A stretch of DNA of 18,599 nucleotides from an uncultured Campylobacter sp. (GCF_937997535.1 NZ_CALKTT010000030.1:1-18599); one strand, 5' to 3'. Counted from the stretch's first letter, positions 1 through 6,967 are shown. Notes: generated by a model not told the origin, from the letters alone. Translations and numbers: made by a program.

Positions 1-83
1 TTAAGCCTTAGCATACAATCGTAAAATCCCACAAAATCGAGGTGCGTCTGTCCGCCAAACATCACAAGCGCTAGATTTTTCAT
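1..83 (-). CDS. DJ-1/PfpI family protein, 5' end only
   Basis: Only the first 27 codons lie in the window; the gene continues beyond base 1. The ATG at 83-81 is preceded by AAAGGA six bases upstream, a good ribosome binding site. The peptide begins MKNLALVMFGGQTHLDFVGF. The pattern of a short hydrophobic beta strand, then F-x-G, then L-D-x-V-G resembles the N-terminus of DJ-1/PfpI proteins of the isonitrile hydratase or transcriptional-regulator type. The nucleophile-elbow cysteine that would confirm the family lies outside the window, so the family call is an inference from a short stretch. A TATAAA at 104-99 on this strand could be its -10 element. It is on the same strand as the genes to the right but separated from them by 230 bases. 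Confidence 0.5.
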   Translation of the reverse strand, partial: MKNLALVMFGGQTHLDFVGFYDCMLRL

Positions 84-278
84 AATCCGTCCTTTAAATT
101 TATAGCTCACCGTAGCAGTTTTCGGCTCGTCGCCGCTGCAATTCTCGGCGCGATGCCGCAAGTCGTAAAATGCACGGCGGCTAAAATTTTGATACCGCAG
201 GCCGCTAAAAAAACCCGCTCAAACAAATTTTAAATTTTACCCGCATTAAAAACTCGCAGAATTTTACCGCCCGCGAAT

Positions 279-304
279 AAAATTTTAAAAGCGGTTAAAA
301 TTTT
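279..304 (-). terminator. AT-only perfect inverted repeat, possible terminator
   Basis: Two 10-base arms, AAAATTTTAA and TTAAAATTTT, enclose a 6-base loop. They lie 9 bases past the stop of the 248-aa minus-strand gene. The position suits a transcript end. The stem has no GC pairs and no clear U-tract follows on the minus strand, and such AT words are common in this genome, so the role is uncertain. Confidence 0.3.
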
Positions 305-313
305 GCGCGTTTT

Positions 314-1060
314 TTATTCCGCTTTATTCAGACTTGCAAAAGCCCGCAAGCCCGCATAGTGCAGCCTTTTTGAAACATTCTCAAATTCCAAATCCCAAAC
401 CCCCTCGTCGTATTTCCATTCAAACGGCGTTTTGTAATTCGTCCAAATTTCATACGCGCGTTCGTTTAGCCGCTCAATCAACGCAGAAATCCCTAAATCG
501 CCGCCCGCTATCTCCATCATCAAATGCCAGTTATCCAAATCGGCGGGGTCTTGCGTATGGATAGATTTCTCTCGCGGCAGATAATACACAAAATCGCTTG
601 TATCGAAGGGAAAGAGGGTGTGGCACAGCGCAATGCCGTAAATTTTTTGAGCAAATACGGTCGGAAGCTGCTCGTCCGAATAGCCGAAAGTCGAAACATA
701 TAAAAAGCTACGCAAAATGCCCGCTAAATTTCTGCAAACGGGCGCGAAGGCGTATCTGCATGCCCGCTGCGTTAAGGCGCCGTTTCGAATAAAACTTATG
801 GCGCTATCAATCTCTCTTCTTCTTGCTTGCACGTATTTTATCTTTTTAAACCGCCAAGCTTGCAAAAGCTGCAAAGAATTGTCGATAGCTCGCAAATGCT
901 TATCTCTTTTTTCATCCGCCGTGCCGCTTAGCTCCGCGATCCTCGCAGCAGCCTGCTTCCAAAACGGAATCAGGGTTTGTACCCATCCCAGGTAGCTCAG
1001 ATAAAGCGCGTTCGGCTCCTCCTTTTCAAAAGCCGCTCTCATCTGCGTAAGTTTTATCAT
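314..1060 (-). CDS. Hypothetical protein, 248 aa, downstream of thyX
   Basis: I do not recognise this protein. It has no evident signal peptide and no convincing membrane span. It looks mainly helical and is rich in Arg, Lys, Ala and aromatic residues. The N-terminal third (about residues 1-90) is a charged helical stretch. The C-terminal half contains many Trp, Tyr and Phe residues, including a W-K-Y-D-E-G-V-W-D-L-E-F segment near residues 213-224. The ATG at 1060 follows AAAGGG about 10 bases upstream. It begins 35 bases after the thyX stop on the same strand, so the two are probably co-transcribed, which does not by itself imply a role in nucleotide metabolism. Base composition matches the neighbours. 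A real gene is likely from length, ribosome binding site and composition. Confidence 0.7.
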   Translation of the reverse strand: MIKLTQMRAAFEKEEPNALYLSYLGWVQTLIPFWKQAAARIAELSGTADEKRDKHLRAIDNSLQLLQAWRFKKIKYVQARRREIDSAISFIRNGALTQRACRYAFAPVCRNLAGILRSFLYVSTFGYSDEQLPTVFAQKIYGIALCHTLFPFDTSDFVYYLPREKSIHTQDPADLDNWHLMMEIAGGDLGISALIERLNERAYEIWTNYKTPFEWKYDEGVWDLEFENVSKRLHYAGLRAFASLNKAE

Positions 1061-1095
1061 CGCAGCCCTTTTGTATCTAAATTTTATCCCGCTCG

Positions 1096-1731
1096 CTATT
1101 CTTCGCCTTGCGTCTTCTCGCCCGCCATGCAGCTTTGGAATATAAATTTATGCTCCTGCGGCAGCGCATCGTAAATTTTACCCGCAAGCTCGCGTATCTC
1201 CCAAAGTGCAGCTTTGCTAGAGCGCAAAGCGAGGAAGTTTTGCAAGCTGCGCGCGTTTATGCTCCAGCTAAGCTCGCTCTTGTAGCACTCGGGCAGGCAG
1301 TATTTGGCGATATCAAGGCTGATTGGGGTTTGTAAGATTACGCGCAGATTTTCAAGAGCCGCGATACTTGCGTTATCGACCGCTTCATTGCCCGTAAGTA
1401 CGATGTATCGCGCGGCGTTTTCGAAATCCCCTTGCGCGAAGCTATTCTCGCCGCGCAATTCTTTGAGAGTGTAGCGAGTGGATTTTACGCTAAGGCTTGC
1501 TAGACGGTGGCGTGCCAGCTCCTGAAGCAGCGCGCGAGAGATGCCGCTGATGTAGAAATTGTAATAGAGGTGCTCGAGCGTGCTTGAGTGCTTGAGCTGG
1601 TTACCGACGCGATCAATTAGCGCCAGGTCTTTGGCGCCGCCGCAATCGCCGCGCTCAAAGCTCTGCCAGCAGGTGCGGATCGCGTTTGAGCAGACCCAAA
1701 GCGGAGTGAAATTTAGAAGTTTGACTTGCAT
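1096..1731 (-). CDS. thyX: FAD-dependent thymidylate synthase ThyX
   Basis: ThyX methylates dUMP to dTMP using methylene-tetrahydrofolate and NADPH through FAD, replacing ThyA in the last step of dTMP synthesis. At 211 aa it has the usual family length. The signature RHRx7S is at residues 74-84 (R74, H75, R76, S84), followed by S-T-R-Y. A second conserved block, N-A-R-S-L-Q-N-F-L-A-L-R, is at residues 159-170 and carries the expected active-site Arg161. The frame can be extended to an ATG at 1758. I place the start at 1731 because AAAGGA lies just upstream and because MQVKLLNFTPLWVCSNA matches my recollection of the start of Campylobacter ThyX. A TAAAAT -10 candidate also covers the upstream ATG. 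The gene leads a likely two-gene unit with the 248-aa gene. Confidence 0.93.
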   Translation of the reverse strand: MQVKLLNFTPLWVCSNAIRTCWQSFERGDCGGAKDLALIDRVGNQLKHSSTLEHLYYNFYISGISRALLQELARHRLASLSVKSTRYTLKELRGENSFAQGDFENAARYIVLTGNEAVDNASIAALENLRVILQTPISLDIAKYCLPECYKSELSWSINARSLQNFLALRSSKAALWEIRELAGKIYDALPQEHKFIFQSCMAGEKTQGEE

Positions 1732-1756
1732 GATTATCCTTTGAAATTTTAATCGC

Positions 1757-1762
1757 ATTTTA
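1757..1762 (-). promoter_or_regulatory. Candidate -10 element of thyX
   Basis: On the minus strand this reads TAAAAT followed by GCG. It would place the transcript start about 19 bases before the ATG at 1731. It overlaps the alternative upstream ATG at 1758, which argues for the shorter protein. No strong -35 box is visible, as is usual for Campylobacter sigma-70 promoters. Confidence 0.4.
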
Positions 1763-1856
1763 ACGCTATCGCACTTTTAAACCGATAAAATTTCGCAAAA
1801 CGACGCTTTTAATAAACAAAGCTCGCGCCTAGCTCTGCAAGCAGAAGAGACCCATT

Positions 1857-2483
1857 TTATCTTTTTTCGCTGCCGCCGCGAGAGATTAAAATTTCATCCA
1901 GCTCGTAGCGCGTGTGCGGGTATTTGCTAGGCTCACCACGCCCCAAAGCCACGACGATTGCAGGACGAAATTTCGCCTCTAAAGCGCAGAATTTTTCTAA
2001 AGCTGCGGCGTCAAAGCCGGTCATTATGCACGAGCACACGTCAAAGCCCTCGGCAATATTAGCGATATTTGCCGCTAAGATATAAAGCTGCTTGGTCGCG
2101 TAGTTCATCAGCGCTTCGTCGTCTAAGTCCGCAAATTTCGCGCGGAAATAATTCATCGCAGCTTCATATTTTTGCGAAGTGTTTGCGCGACGGCGAACGG
2201 TGCGCTCTAAATACTCCTCGCCCACGCGCAGATCGTTACGCGCGATTAAAATCACGGCGTGCGAGCACTCGGCTACTTGTGGCTGGCTGTTGCAGGCTAC
2301 AGAAAGCTCTTTTAGCTCGCAAGGATCCGAGATTATCATCATCATCCATGGCTCCAATCCGCATGAGCTGGGACTTAAGCGCGCAAGTTCAAGTATCTCG
2401 CGCACAAGCTCGTTATTTAGCTTGTCACTGCAAAATTTACGGCAGCTGTGGCGAGAGAGCATCACTTCTTTTATCGATTTCAT
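1857..2483 (-). CDS. Nitroreductase family FMN oxidoreductase
   Basis: This is a cytoplasmic NAD(P)H-dependent flavoprotein of the nitroreductase fold, 208 aa. Family hallmarks are the N-terminal S-R-H-S-C-R-K-F at residues 10-17 (usual form SRRSxRxF, FMN phosphate binding). L-S-P-S-S-C-G-L-E-P-W at 36-46 contacts the flavin, and a G-R-G-E-P-S-K-Y-P-H-T-R tail motif is at 181-192. The protein has nine cysteines, more than usual for the family. The open frame runs upstream to 2846, but the start is set at 2483 because AAAGGAG lies at the right distance, a TATAAT box lies just upstream, and the extension would run antisense into the transporter gene. The natural substrate cannot be inferred; nitroaromatic or quinone reduction is only typical of the family. 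Confidence 0.88.
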   Translation of the reverse strand: MKSIKEVMLSRHSCRKFCSDKLNNELVREILELARLSPSSCGLEPWMMMIISDPCELKELSVACNSQPQVAECSHAVILIARNDLRVGEEYLERTVRRRANTSQKYEAAMNYFRAKFADLDDEALMNYATKQLYILAANIANIAEGFDVCSCIMTGFDAAALEKFCALEAKFRPAIVVALGRGEPSKYPHTRYELDEILISRGGSEKR

Positions 2484-2507
2484 TTTATCTCCTTTAAAAT
2501 TCGCGGC

Positions 2508-2513
2508 ATTATA
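2508..2513 (-). promoter_or_regulatory. Consensus -10 (TATAAT) of the nitroreductase gene
   Basis: The minus strand reads GCTATAATGCCGC, a perfect sigma-70 -10 hexamer 24 bases before the nitroreductase ATG. The 11 bases TATAATGCCGC are identical to the -10 region in front of gpmI (13251-13241). It lies in the divergent intergenic region shared with the first transporter. Confidence 0.55.
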
Positions 2514-2567
2514 GCGGATTTGCCTAAATTCCACCCGGCTAGCTTGGCGAGTTAAGCTAGATTTTGC

Positions 2568-2573
2568 TAATAT
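2568..2573 (+). promoter_or_regulatory. Candidate -10 of the first NSS transporter
   Basis: TAATAT after TTTTGC, preceded by T-rich sequence, sits 31 bases before the transporter ATG and divergent from the nitroreductase promoter. The match is partial and no -35 is evident. Confidence 0.35.
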
Positions 2574-2604
2574 TGCCCTTTTAAATTCCGCTACAAGGCA
2601 TAAT

Positions 2605-3954
2605 ATGAATGATAAATTTAGCAAAATCGGCTTCATTCTCGCGGTCGCGGGCAGCGCCGTAGGGCTCGGTAATGCGTGGAAATTTCCCACTTTAGTAGGC
2701 ACCAATGGCGGCAGCGCCTTTATCTTGCTATATCTTTTACTAACGCTTTTGGTTAGCTTCGTGATTTTTTTAGCCGAGATCGTCATCGGCAGGCTAAGCG
2801 AAAGTGATCCGGTGCGCGCATTTGAAAAGCTCGCACCCTCATACAAAGGCGCATGGAAATACGCGGGATTTTTTATGATTAGTGCGCTTTTGATCTATGC
2901 TTTTTACAGCGTCGTAATGGGCTGGATCCTAAAATACGTGGTCTCAAGCGCTTTTTATCTGCCAAAAAGTATAGATGAAAGCGGCGCAGCGTTTAACGCA
3001 CTTTTAGGTAGTGACTTTTCAAGCGTGGCGATATGCTTTACCATAGCGTCGGCGTTTTGCTTTTTCATCGTATCTAAAGGTGTCAAAAGCGGCATCGAGC
3101 GGCTTAATGTCTGGATGATGCCCGCGCTATTTATTTTGCTGGTTTTGATGCTAATTTACGCCGCGAGTTTCGATGGATTCGGACGTAGCGCGAAATTCCT
3201 ACTGGTGCCAGATTTTTCCAAGCTTAATAAGGATAGTGTTCTTTCAGCGCTAGGACTTGCATTTTTTACGCTTTCGCTTGGCGTTACTACGATTATAACC
3301 TATGCTGCAAGCCTGCCTGCGCGCACTAATATCCTAACCTCAAGCATAAATATCGTCTGCATTAATGTCTTAATCGGCGTGATGATGGGGCTTATCGTCT
3401 TTACTTTCATCTTTGAATTCGGCGGCGATCCCAAAGCGCAAGGCCCAGGGCTAGTGTTTGTCTCGCTGGTGGTACTTTTTTCAAAGCTCGGTGCGATCGG
3501 AAACATCCTAGCCTTTTTATTTTTCACCTCGCTATTATTTGCAGCGATTACTTCTGCAATTTCGATGCTGGAGCCTGCGATTTATTATCTCGTAAACTCC
3601 CGCAAGCTAAACCGAAAGCGCGCTTCACTTTTAGTTTTTGCCGTGACGTATGTTTTAGGGATATGCTGCATTTTGGGTTATTACGGGGGCACGAGCGAGT
3701 ATTTTAGCCTAGGTGGCAAGAGCTTTTTTGACGTGCTTGATTACCTAACCTCGAATATCTTAATGCCTCTTAGCGGCATAATCGTGGCGATTTTCGTAGG
3801 ATTCGTGATCAAAAAACGAGCCGTCGAAATTCTACTGCGCCCATATATGGGACGAATGGGCTTTAAGCTGTGGTATTTCGTGCTGCTGCGCTTCGTGGCG
3901 CCAGTCGCGATCGTAGTGATCGCGCTCAATCAGCTAAAAATTTTAAATTTTTAA
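2605..3954 (+). CDS. Neurotransmitter:sodium symporter (NSS/SNF) family transporter, copy 1
   Basis: This 449-aa inner-membrane protein couples substrate uptake to Na+; bacterial members with known function carry amino acids. The TM1 signature A-V-A-G-S-A-V-G-L-G-N-A-W-K-F-P at residues 13-28 includes the unwound helix and Asn23, equivalent to LeuT Asn27 (Na1 site). N-G-G-S-A-F follows at 34-39. About eleven hydrophobic segments are present, in line with short bacterial NSS proteins. The usual gate arginine (LeuT Arg30, motif WRFP) is Lys26 here. The start is ATG at 2605 with AAGG eight bases upstream. The next gene is a paralogue with almost the same first 44 residues. The ligand cannot be read from the sequence. 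Confidence 0.9.
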   Translation: MNDKFSKIGFILAVAGSAVGLGNAWKFPTLVGTNGGSAFILLYLLLTLLVSFVIFLAEIVIGRLSESDPVRAFEKLAPSYKGAWKYAGFFMISALLIYAFYSVVMGWILKYVVSSAFYLPKSIDESGAAFNALLGSDFSSVAICFTIASAFCFFIVSKGVKSGIERLNVWMMPALFILLVLMLIYAASFDGFGRSAKFLLVPDFSKLNKDSVLSALGLAFFTLSLGVTTIITYAASLPARTNILTSSINIVCINVLIGVMMGLIVFTFIFEFGGDPKAQGPGLVFVSLVVLFSKLGAIGNILAFLFFTSLLFAAITSAISMLEPAIYYLVNSRKLNRKRASLLVFAVTYVLGICCILGYYGGTSEYFSLGGKSFFDVLDYLTSNILMPLSGIIVAIFVGFVIKKRAVEILLRPYMGRMGFKLWYFVLLRFVAPVAIVVIALNQLKILNF

Positions 3955-3985
3955 ATTTTACAAAGCGGATGGATAGCGTGGATTT

Positions 3986-4040
3986 AAAATTTGTCGCTAA
4001 AGCAGCCAAAAGAAACGCGCCAAATTTCATAGCGAACTTG
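3986..4040 (+). repeat. Degenerate direct repeat, copy A
   Basis: It shares AAAATTT at the start, CCAAAAG, an identical CGCGCCAAATTTCAT core, then GCGA and TTG with copy B at 4214-4269. By eye about three quarters of positions match. A further GATAGTTT follows each copy, after about 22 extra bases in copy A. Confidence 0.5.
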
Positions 4041-4200
4041 CCGCGATCCGTTAGCCTTGCAGCGATAGTTTAAAATTTTATGTTTAGATAGAGGAGGGTC
4101 AAAGTATGTAGCGACAATCAGCCTTCGGCGCGACCGCGGCAACCCACATGGCGATCGGTGCGCGTGGCAAAGGCGCCGTAGCGTAGCCGCGTCTGATCAC

Positions 4201-4302
4201 GCTGCGGAATTTTAAAATTTAGCGTCAAAGCGATCCAAAAGTAGCGCGCCAAATTTCATGGCGAGTTTGTGTAGATAGTTTGGAATTTTAAAATTCCGCA
4301 GC
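4201..4302. repeat. 19-bp perfect inverted repeat around a 64-base loop
   Basis: The left arm GCTGCGGAATTTTAAAATT (4201-4219) is the exact reverse complement of 4284-4302. The right arm also lies within a 16-base palindrome, GGAATTTTAAAATTCC (4282-4297). Copy B of the direct repeat falls mostly inside the loop. The structure ends 29 bases before the second transporter's ATG. It could be a leader hairpin, a terminator or read-through control of the upstream transcript, or the ends of a small mobile remnant. Confidence 0.55.
4214..4269 (+). repeat. Degenerate direct repeat, copy B
   Basis: Partner of copy A at 3986-4040, with the identical 15-base core CGCGCCAAATTTCAT. It lies between the arms of the inverted repeat. 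Confidence 0.5.
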
Positions 4303-4331
4303 TTTAAAATTTAAAAATCATCGGAGCGAAA

Positions 4332-5675
4332 ATGAACGATAAATTTAGCAAAATCGGCTTCATACTTGCCGTCGCAGGCGGCGCGGTGGGGCTTGGCAAC
4401 GCATGGAAATTCCCTACTCTCGTGGGTCAAAACGGCGGCAGCGCCTTCGTGCTTTTATACCTCGCGCTCACGCTGGGCGTGGGCTTTAGCGTATTTCTAG
4501 CTGAGATGGCGCTGGGCAGGCTAAGCGGGAGGGATCTGCCGAGCGCGTACGAGACGCTTGCGCCGCGGGGCGGACGAAAATGGCGCGCGGGAGGCGTTTT
4601 CATCGCGGGCGGCATGCTGGTGCTGTCCTTTTACCTCGTGATTCTCGGCTGGGTGATCCGCTACATATTTTTGGGCTTTTCTCCGCTGCCCGCAACCGCC
4701 GAGGAAGCGGGCGCCGTCTTTGACGATCTCATCTCGCATTCGCTAGCCACGAGCCTCGGCTTTTACGCGCTTGCGCTCGTGCTGACGCTATCCGTCGTCG
4801 CGCGCGGCATCAAAAGCGGTATCGAGCGGCTAAACGTCGTGATGATGCCGCTTCTCTTCGTGCTGCTGCTTGCGATGCTCGCGTATGCGTGCACGATGCA
4901 GGGATTCGGCGCGGCGGCGAAATTTCTTTTCTACCCAGACTTTGGCAAAATCACCGTTAGCTCCGTCCTCTCCGCGCTCGGACTCGCGCTCTTTACCCTG
5001 TGCGTGGGCGTCGGCTGTATCGCGGCATACGCGGCGTCGCTTAGCGAGGGGGTGCGGCTGGTACGCAGCTCGGTAAACATCGTATTTATCAACATCGCGA
5101 TCGGGCTGATGATGGGGCTCATCGTCTTTACCTTCATCTTCGAATTCCGCGCCGATCCCGCGCAGGGTGCGGGGCTTGTGTTCGTCTCGCTCACTACGAT
5201 GTTTGCAAAAATGGGGCTAGCGGGGCAGGTTCTTGAAGTCGCGTTTTTCGTCTCGCTCTTTTTCGCGGGGATCACGAGCGCGGTTTCGATGATCGAGCCT
5301 TTCGTCTTCTATCTCATCGGCAGGTTTAAAATTTCGCGCCTGCGCGCAGTCTGCATCTCGGGGTGCGCCATAGCAGTGCTAGGCGCATGCTCGCTGCTAT
5401 CGATGCACGCGGATTATGCGAGCAGGTTTAAGCTTTTCGGCGCGAGCTTTTTTGACTGCTTGGACTTCGTAAGCTCAAACGTCATGCTGCCTCTGGGCGC
5501 GCTAACCTCGGCGATCTTTGTTGGCTTCGTGATGGACGCGCAGCGCCTGCGCGGGCTTTTCGGCGCCGATATGGGCGAGCTTGGATTTAAAATTTGGTAC
5601 TTTTCGCTGCGCTTCGTAGCGCCCGTCGCGATCGTGATCATAATGGCAAATCTGCTGTTTTTCAGCGGGAAGTAG
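4332..5675 (+). CDS. Neurotransmitter:sodium symporter (NSS/SNF) family transporter, copy 2
   Basis: A 447-aa paralogue of the preceding transporter with the same TM1 motif (A-V-A-G-G-A-V-G-L-G-N-A-W-K-F-P, residues 13-28; Asn23, Lys26) and N-G-G-S-A-F at 34-39. It shares conserved inner blocks such as G-I-K-S-G-I-E-R-L-N-V, S-A-L-G-L-A and G-L-I-V-F-T-F-I-F-E-F. About eleven hydrophobic segments are expected. The two copies are nearly identical for their first 44 residues and then diverge strongly, so they probably carry different substrates. This copy is visibly richer in G and C at third codon positions (one 60-base line at 4801 is 60% GC) than copy 1. ATG at 4332 has GGAG about eight bases upstream. 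The 377-base spacer suggests its own control. Confidence 0.9.
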   Translation: MNDKFSKIGFILAVAGGAVGLGNAWKFPTLVGQNGGSAFVLLYLALTLGVGFSVFLAEMALGRLSGRDLPSAYETLAPRGGRKWRAGGVFIAGGMLVLSFYLVILGWVIRYIFLGFSPLPATAEEAGAVFDDLISHSLATSLGFYALALVLTLSVVARGIKSGIERLNVVMMPLLFVLLLAMLAYACTMQGFGAAAKFLFYPDFGKITVSSVLSALGLALFTLCVGVGCIAAYAASLSEGVRLVRSSVNIVFINIAIGLMMGLIVFTFIFEFRADPAQGAGLVFVSLTTMFAKMGLAGQVLEVAFFVSLFFAGITSAVSMIEPFVFYLIGRFKISRLRAVCISGCAIAVLGACSLLSMHADYASRFKLFGASFFDCLDFVSSNVMLPLGALTSAIFVGFVMDAQRLRGLFGADMGELGFKIWYFSLRFVAPVAIVIIMANLLFFSGK

Positions 5676-5685
5676 GAAGCGATTC

Positions 5686-5722
5686 GGTTAAATTTAAAGG
5701 TGGCATAGGTTTAAATTTAGCC
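5686..5722 (+). terminator. Probable terminator of the second transporter
   Basis: GGTTAAATTTAAA (5686-5698) pairs with TTTAAATTTAGCC (5710-5722), 13-base arms with one mismatch and an 11-base loop, followed by CTCTTTGTG. It begins 10 bases after the transporter stop. The stem is mostly AT and the T-run is short, so efficiency is uncertain. Confidence 0.45.
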
Positions 5723-5815
5723 CTCTTTGTGTGAGCTTAAATTTAAAAAGGTCGCTTAACATCGCAGCCCGTTAGGTCCATATTTTTAACTAGCGTTTTG
5801 CTAAAGGAGTAAATT

Positions 5816-6364
5816 TTGAAAGCTCTTAAATTTCTATCCAAAGCCCTAATCGCCGCGCTCGGCGTTTGTGTGATCGTCGGCGCGCTTAATTACAGCGGGT
5901 TTAGCTTCAGCGATCTAAAATGGCTTAGTAAAGATGAGATGGTACAAAATTTCGTACAGGAAGAATTTAATGATTGCGTATATTACCATTATGATACATT
6001 TTATGCTCCTGATAAAAATTTAAGCTTCAATGAACTTATTTATACATTAGACAAAATATTTAAAAAGCATATGGATACTAAGACTTTTAGCCTATTTGAT
6101 GATTTAAACTCAACTATTGGTTTAAATAAAATTACGAATAAAATAATATCAAATAAAACCGCTCCTTGGAATTTTGTCGATTTTGTCCATCATCATACAG
6201 ATAGAAATGTTGATATAAATGGCAACTACTCATATACGCCATTTGAAGGTAATAAAAAGATAAACTATGATCTCAATCAAACCCTTATATTTACTTGCAA
6301 AGGTGGTATGTATGGTTCCGATAGCTTTAGTATAAAAGAATGCAAAAATATTACCTTTTTTTGA
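5816..6364 (+). CDS. Hypothetical exported or membrane-anchored protein, N-terminal part of a split gene
   Basis: I do not recognise the family. The 182-aa product starts with TTG at 5816, well placed after AAAGGAG. Residues 3-24 (K-A-L-K-F then a hydrophobic run) form a signal peptide or single membrane anchor; Cys18 does not fit a lipobox. The rest is predicted outside the cytoplasm, rich in Asn, Tyr, Phe, Asp and Lys, with His126-His128 and cysteines at 54, 161 and 176. The frame closes at TGA (6362-6364) directly after a run of seven T. Skipping one T opens GAA and continues without a stop through 6644. The first 130 bases match the local composition (42-52% GC), whereas from about 5950 it falls to 22-28%. 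This suggests a recombinant or acquired C-terminal part. Truncation by mutation, frameshifting, or on/off switching are all possible. Confidence 0.65.
   Translation: MKALKFLSKALIAALGVCVIVGALNYSGFSFSDLKWLSKDEMVQNFVQEEFNDCVYYHYDTFYAPDKNLSFNELIYTLDKIFKKHMDTKTFSLFDDLNSTIGLNKITNKIISNKTAPWNFVDFVHHHTDRNVDINGNYSYTPFEGNKKINYDLNQTLIFTCKGGMYGSDSFSIKECKNITFF
6356..6364 (+). other. T7 tract and UGA forming a possible +1 frameshift site
   Basis: The sequence ACC TTT TTT TGA ends the upstream frame. A +1 slip on TTT-T leads to GAA and the long downstream frame. This resembles the CUU-UGA slip in prfB, but no Shine-Dalgarno-like element precedes it as it does in prfB. A single-base indel in a homopolymer would look the same. 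Confidence 0.4.
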
Positions 6365-6644
6365 AAGAGCGCTAGGAAAGAATAGATATTGCATATATTA
6401 TGAGGGGATTAAGTATATGAGCTATAAGTTTCAACCATCTGAAAAGACAAAAAATCCAGATTACGAATTTGATATGGTTCATAACCGCATAAACCAATAT
6501 TTGCAAGGCGTTAAAGAATGTGTGCCGTATAGTAATACCAACTTTATACACTCGTGCGAATTTTATATAGATAACCACGGAAACAGGTATTACGGGAATT
6601 TTTATCTGATATATAGTTTAATAAAAACGATGTTTTTATCTTAA
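6365..6644 (+). pseudogene. C-terminal part of the split exported-protein gene
   Basis: If one T is dropped from the T7 tract, the frame continues E-R-A-L-G-K-N-R-Y-C-I-Y-Y-E-G-I-K-Y, then from the ATG at 6417 for 75 more residues to the TAA ending at 6644. The intact protein would be 275 aa. The same low GC and Tyr/Asn/Phe-rich make-up continue on both sides of the break. Cysteines at 192, 235 and 247 of the joined protein bring the outside-facing total from three to six, an even number that would suit disulfides. Alternatively the ATG at 6417, with GAGGGG nine bases upstream, could start a separate 75-aa protein, but that protein has no signal sequence. Confidence 0.5.
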
Positions 6645-6967
6645 CCGATAATTTAGAAATAATAAAACATCCCAGCTCCGTGCATAGCAAAGCGCAAAAT
6701 TCCTCATAAAATTTTACGCTTTACATCTTGCGAATGGATTTTTACCAAAGTAAAATTCTGTCGAGCGGCGCCGCACCTCGTGCTACGAGCGCAAAACGTT
6801 TAGTAAATATCGCAATAAATTTAAACTTGTCATGATGAAATTTGAAAGAAAAGACGCGGCGCCTTCAAAGCGTATACGAAGCTACGTGGCGGTATTTGCG
6901 GCAAGCGGTGTAAGCCATGCCGCTAAATTTGAAGCGAAATTTCAGAATAAGGCTAAATTTAAGAAAT
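6645..6967. other. Intergenic region between the split gene and rho
   Basis: About 320 bases between two convergent genes, with no supported gene. Composition returns to the local average near 6750. It holds a small GCGGCGCCGC palindrome (6774-6783 region), a 5-bp hairpin CTCGT/ACGAG (6777-6789), and the palindrome at the rho end. Confidence 0.4.

Larger units (their letters stand above)
3955..4331 (+). other. Intergenic region between the two transporters, with repeats
   Basis: This 377-base spacer has no convincing gene. It contains two degenerate copies of a segment of about 55 bases (3986-4040 and 4214-4269), a 19-bp inverted repeat (4201-4219 with 4284-4302), and a GC-rich central block at about 4110-4210. 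A strong Shine-Dalgarno-like GAGGAGG (4091-4097) is followed eight bases later by ATG TAG (4106-4111), a start codon directly followed by a stop. The second transporter's own site is CGGAG about eight bases before 4332. A leader RNA or a decayed gene are both possible, and I can support neither. Confidence 0.4.

Noticed and set aside
2069..2497. 142-codon open frame opposite the nitroreductase
   Set aside because: Antisense shadow: Arg/Ser-rich, no recognisable motif and no clear ribosome binding site, and the opposite strand has a firm family match.
2484..2846. N-terminal extension of the nitroreductase frame to 329 aa
   Set aside because: It runs antisense through the transporter start, while AAAGGAG and TATAAT support the start at 2483 and the family begins at M-K-S-I-K-E-V.
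4106..4111. ATG TAG behind a strong Shine-Dalgarno, as a minimal ORF
   Set aside because: As a gene it encodes only Met. It is kept only as part of the spacer description because a regulatory role cannot be shown.
5816..6644. Split gene as a toxin-immunity or defence module
   Set aside because: No toxin, immunity or defence motif is visible and no partner gene is adjacent. The anchored N-terminus and AT-rich tail alone do not support it.
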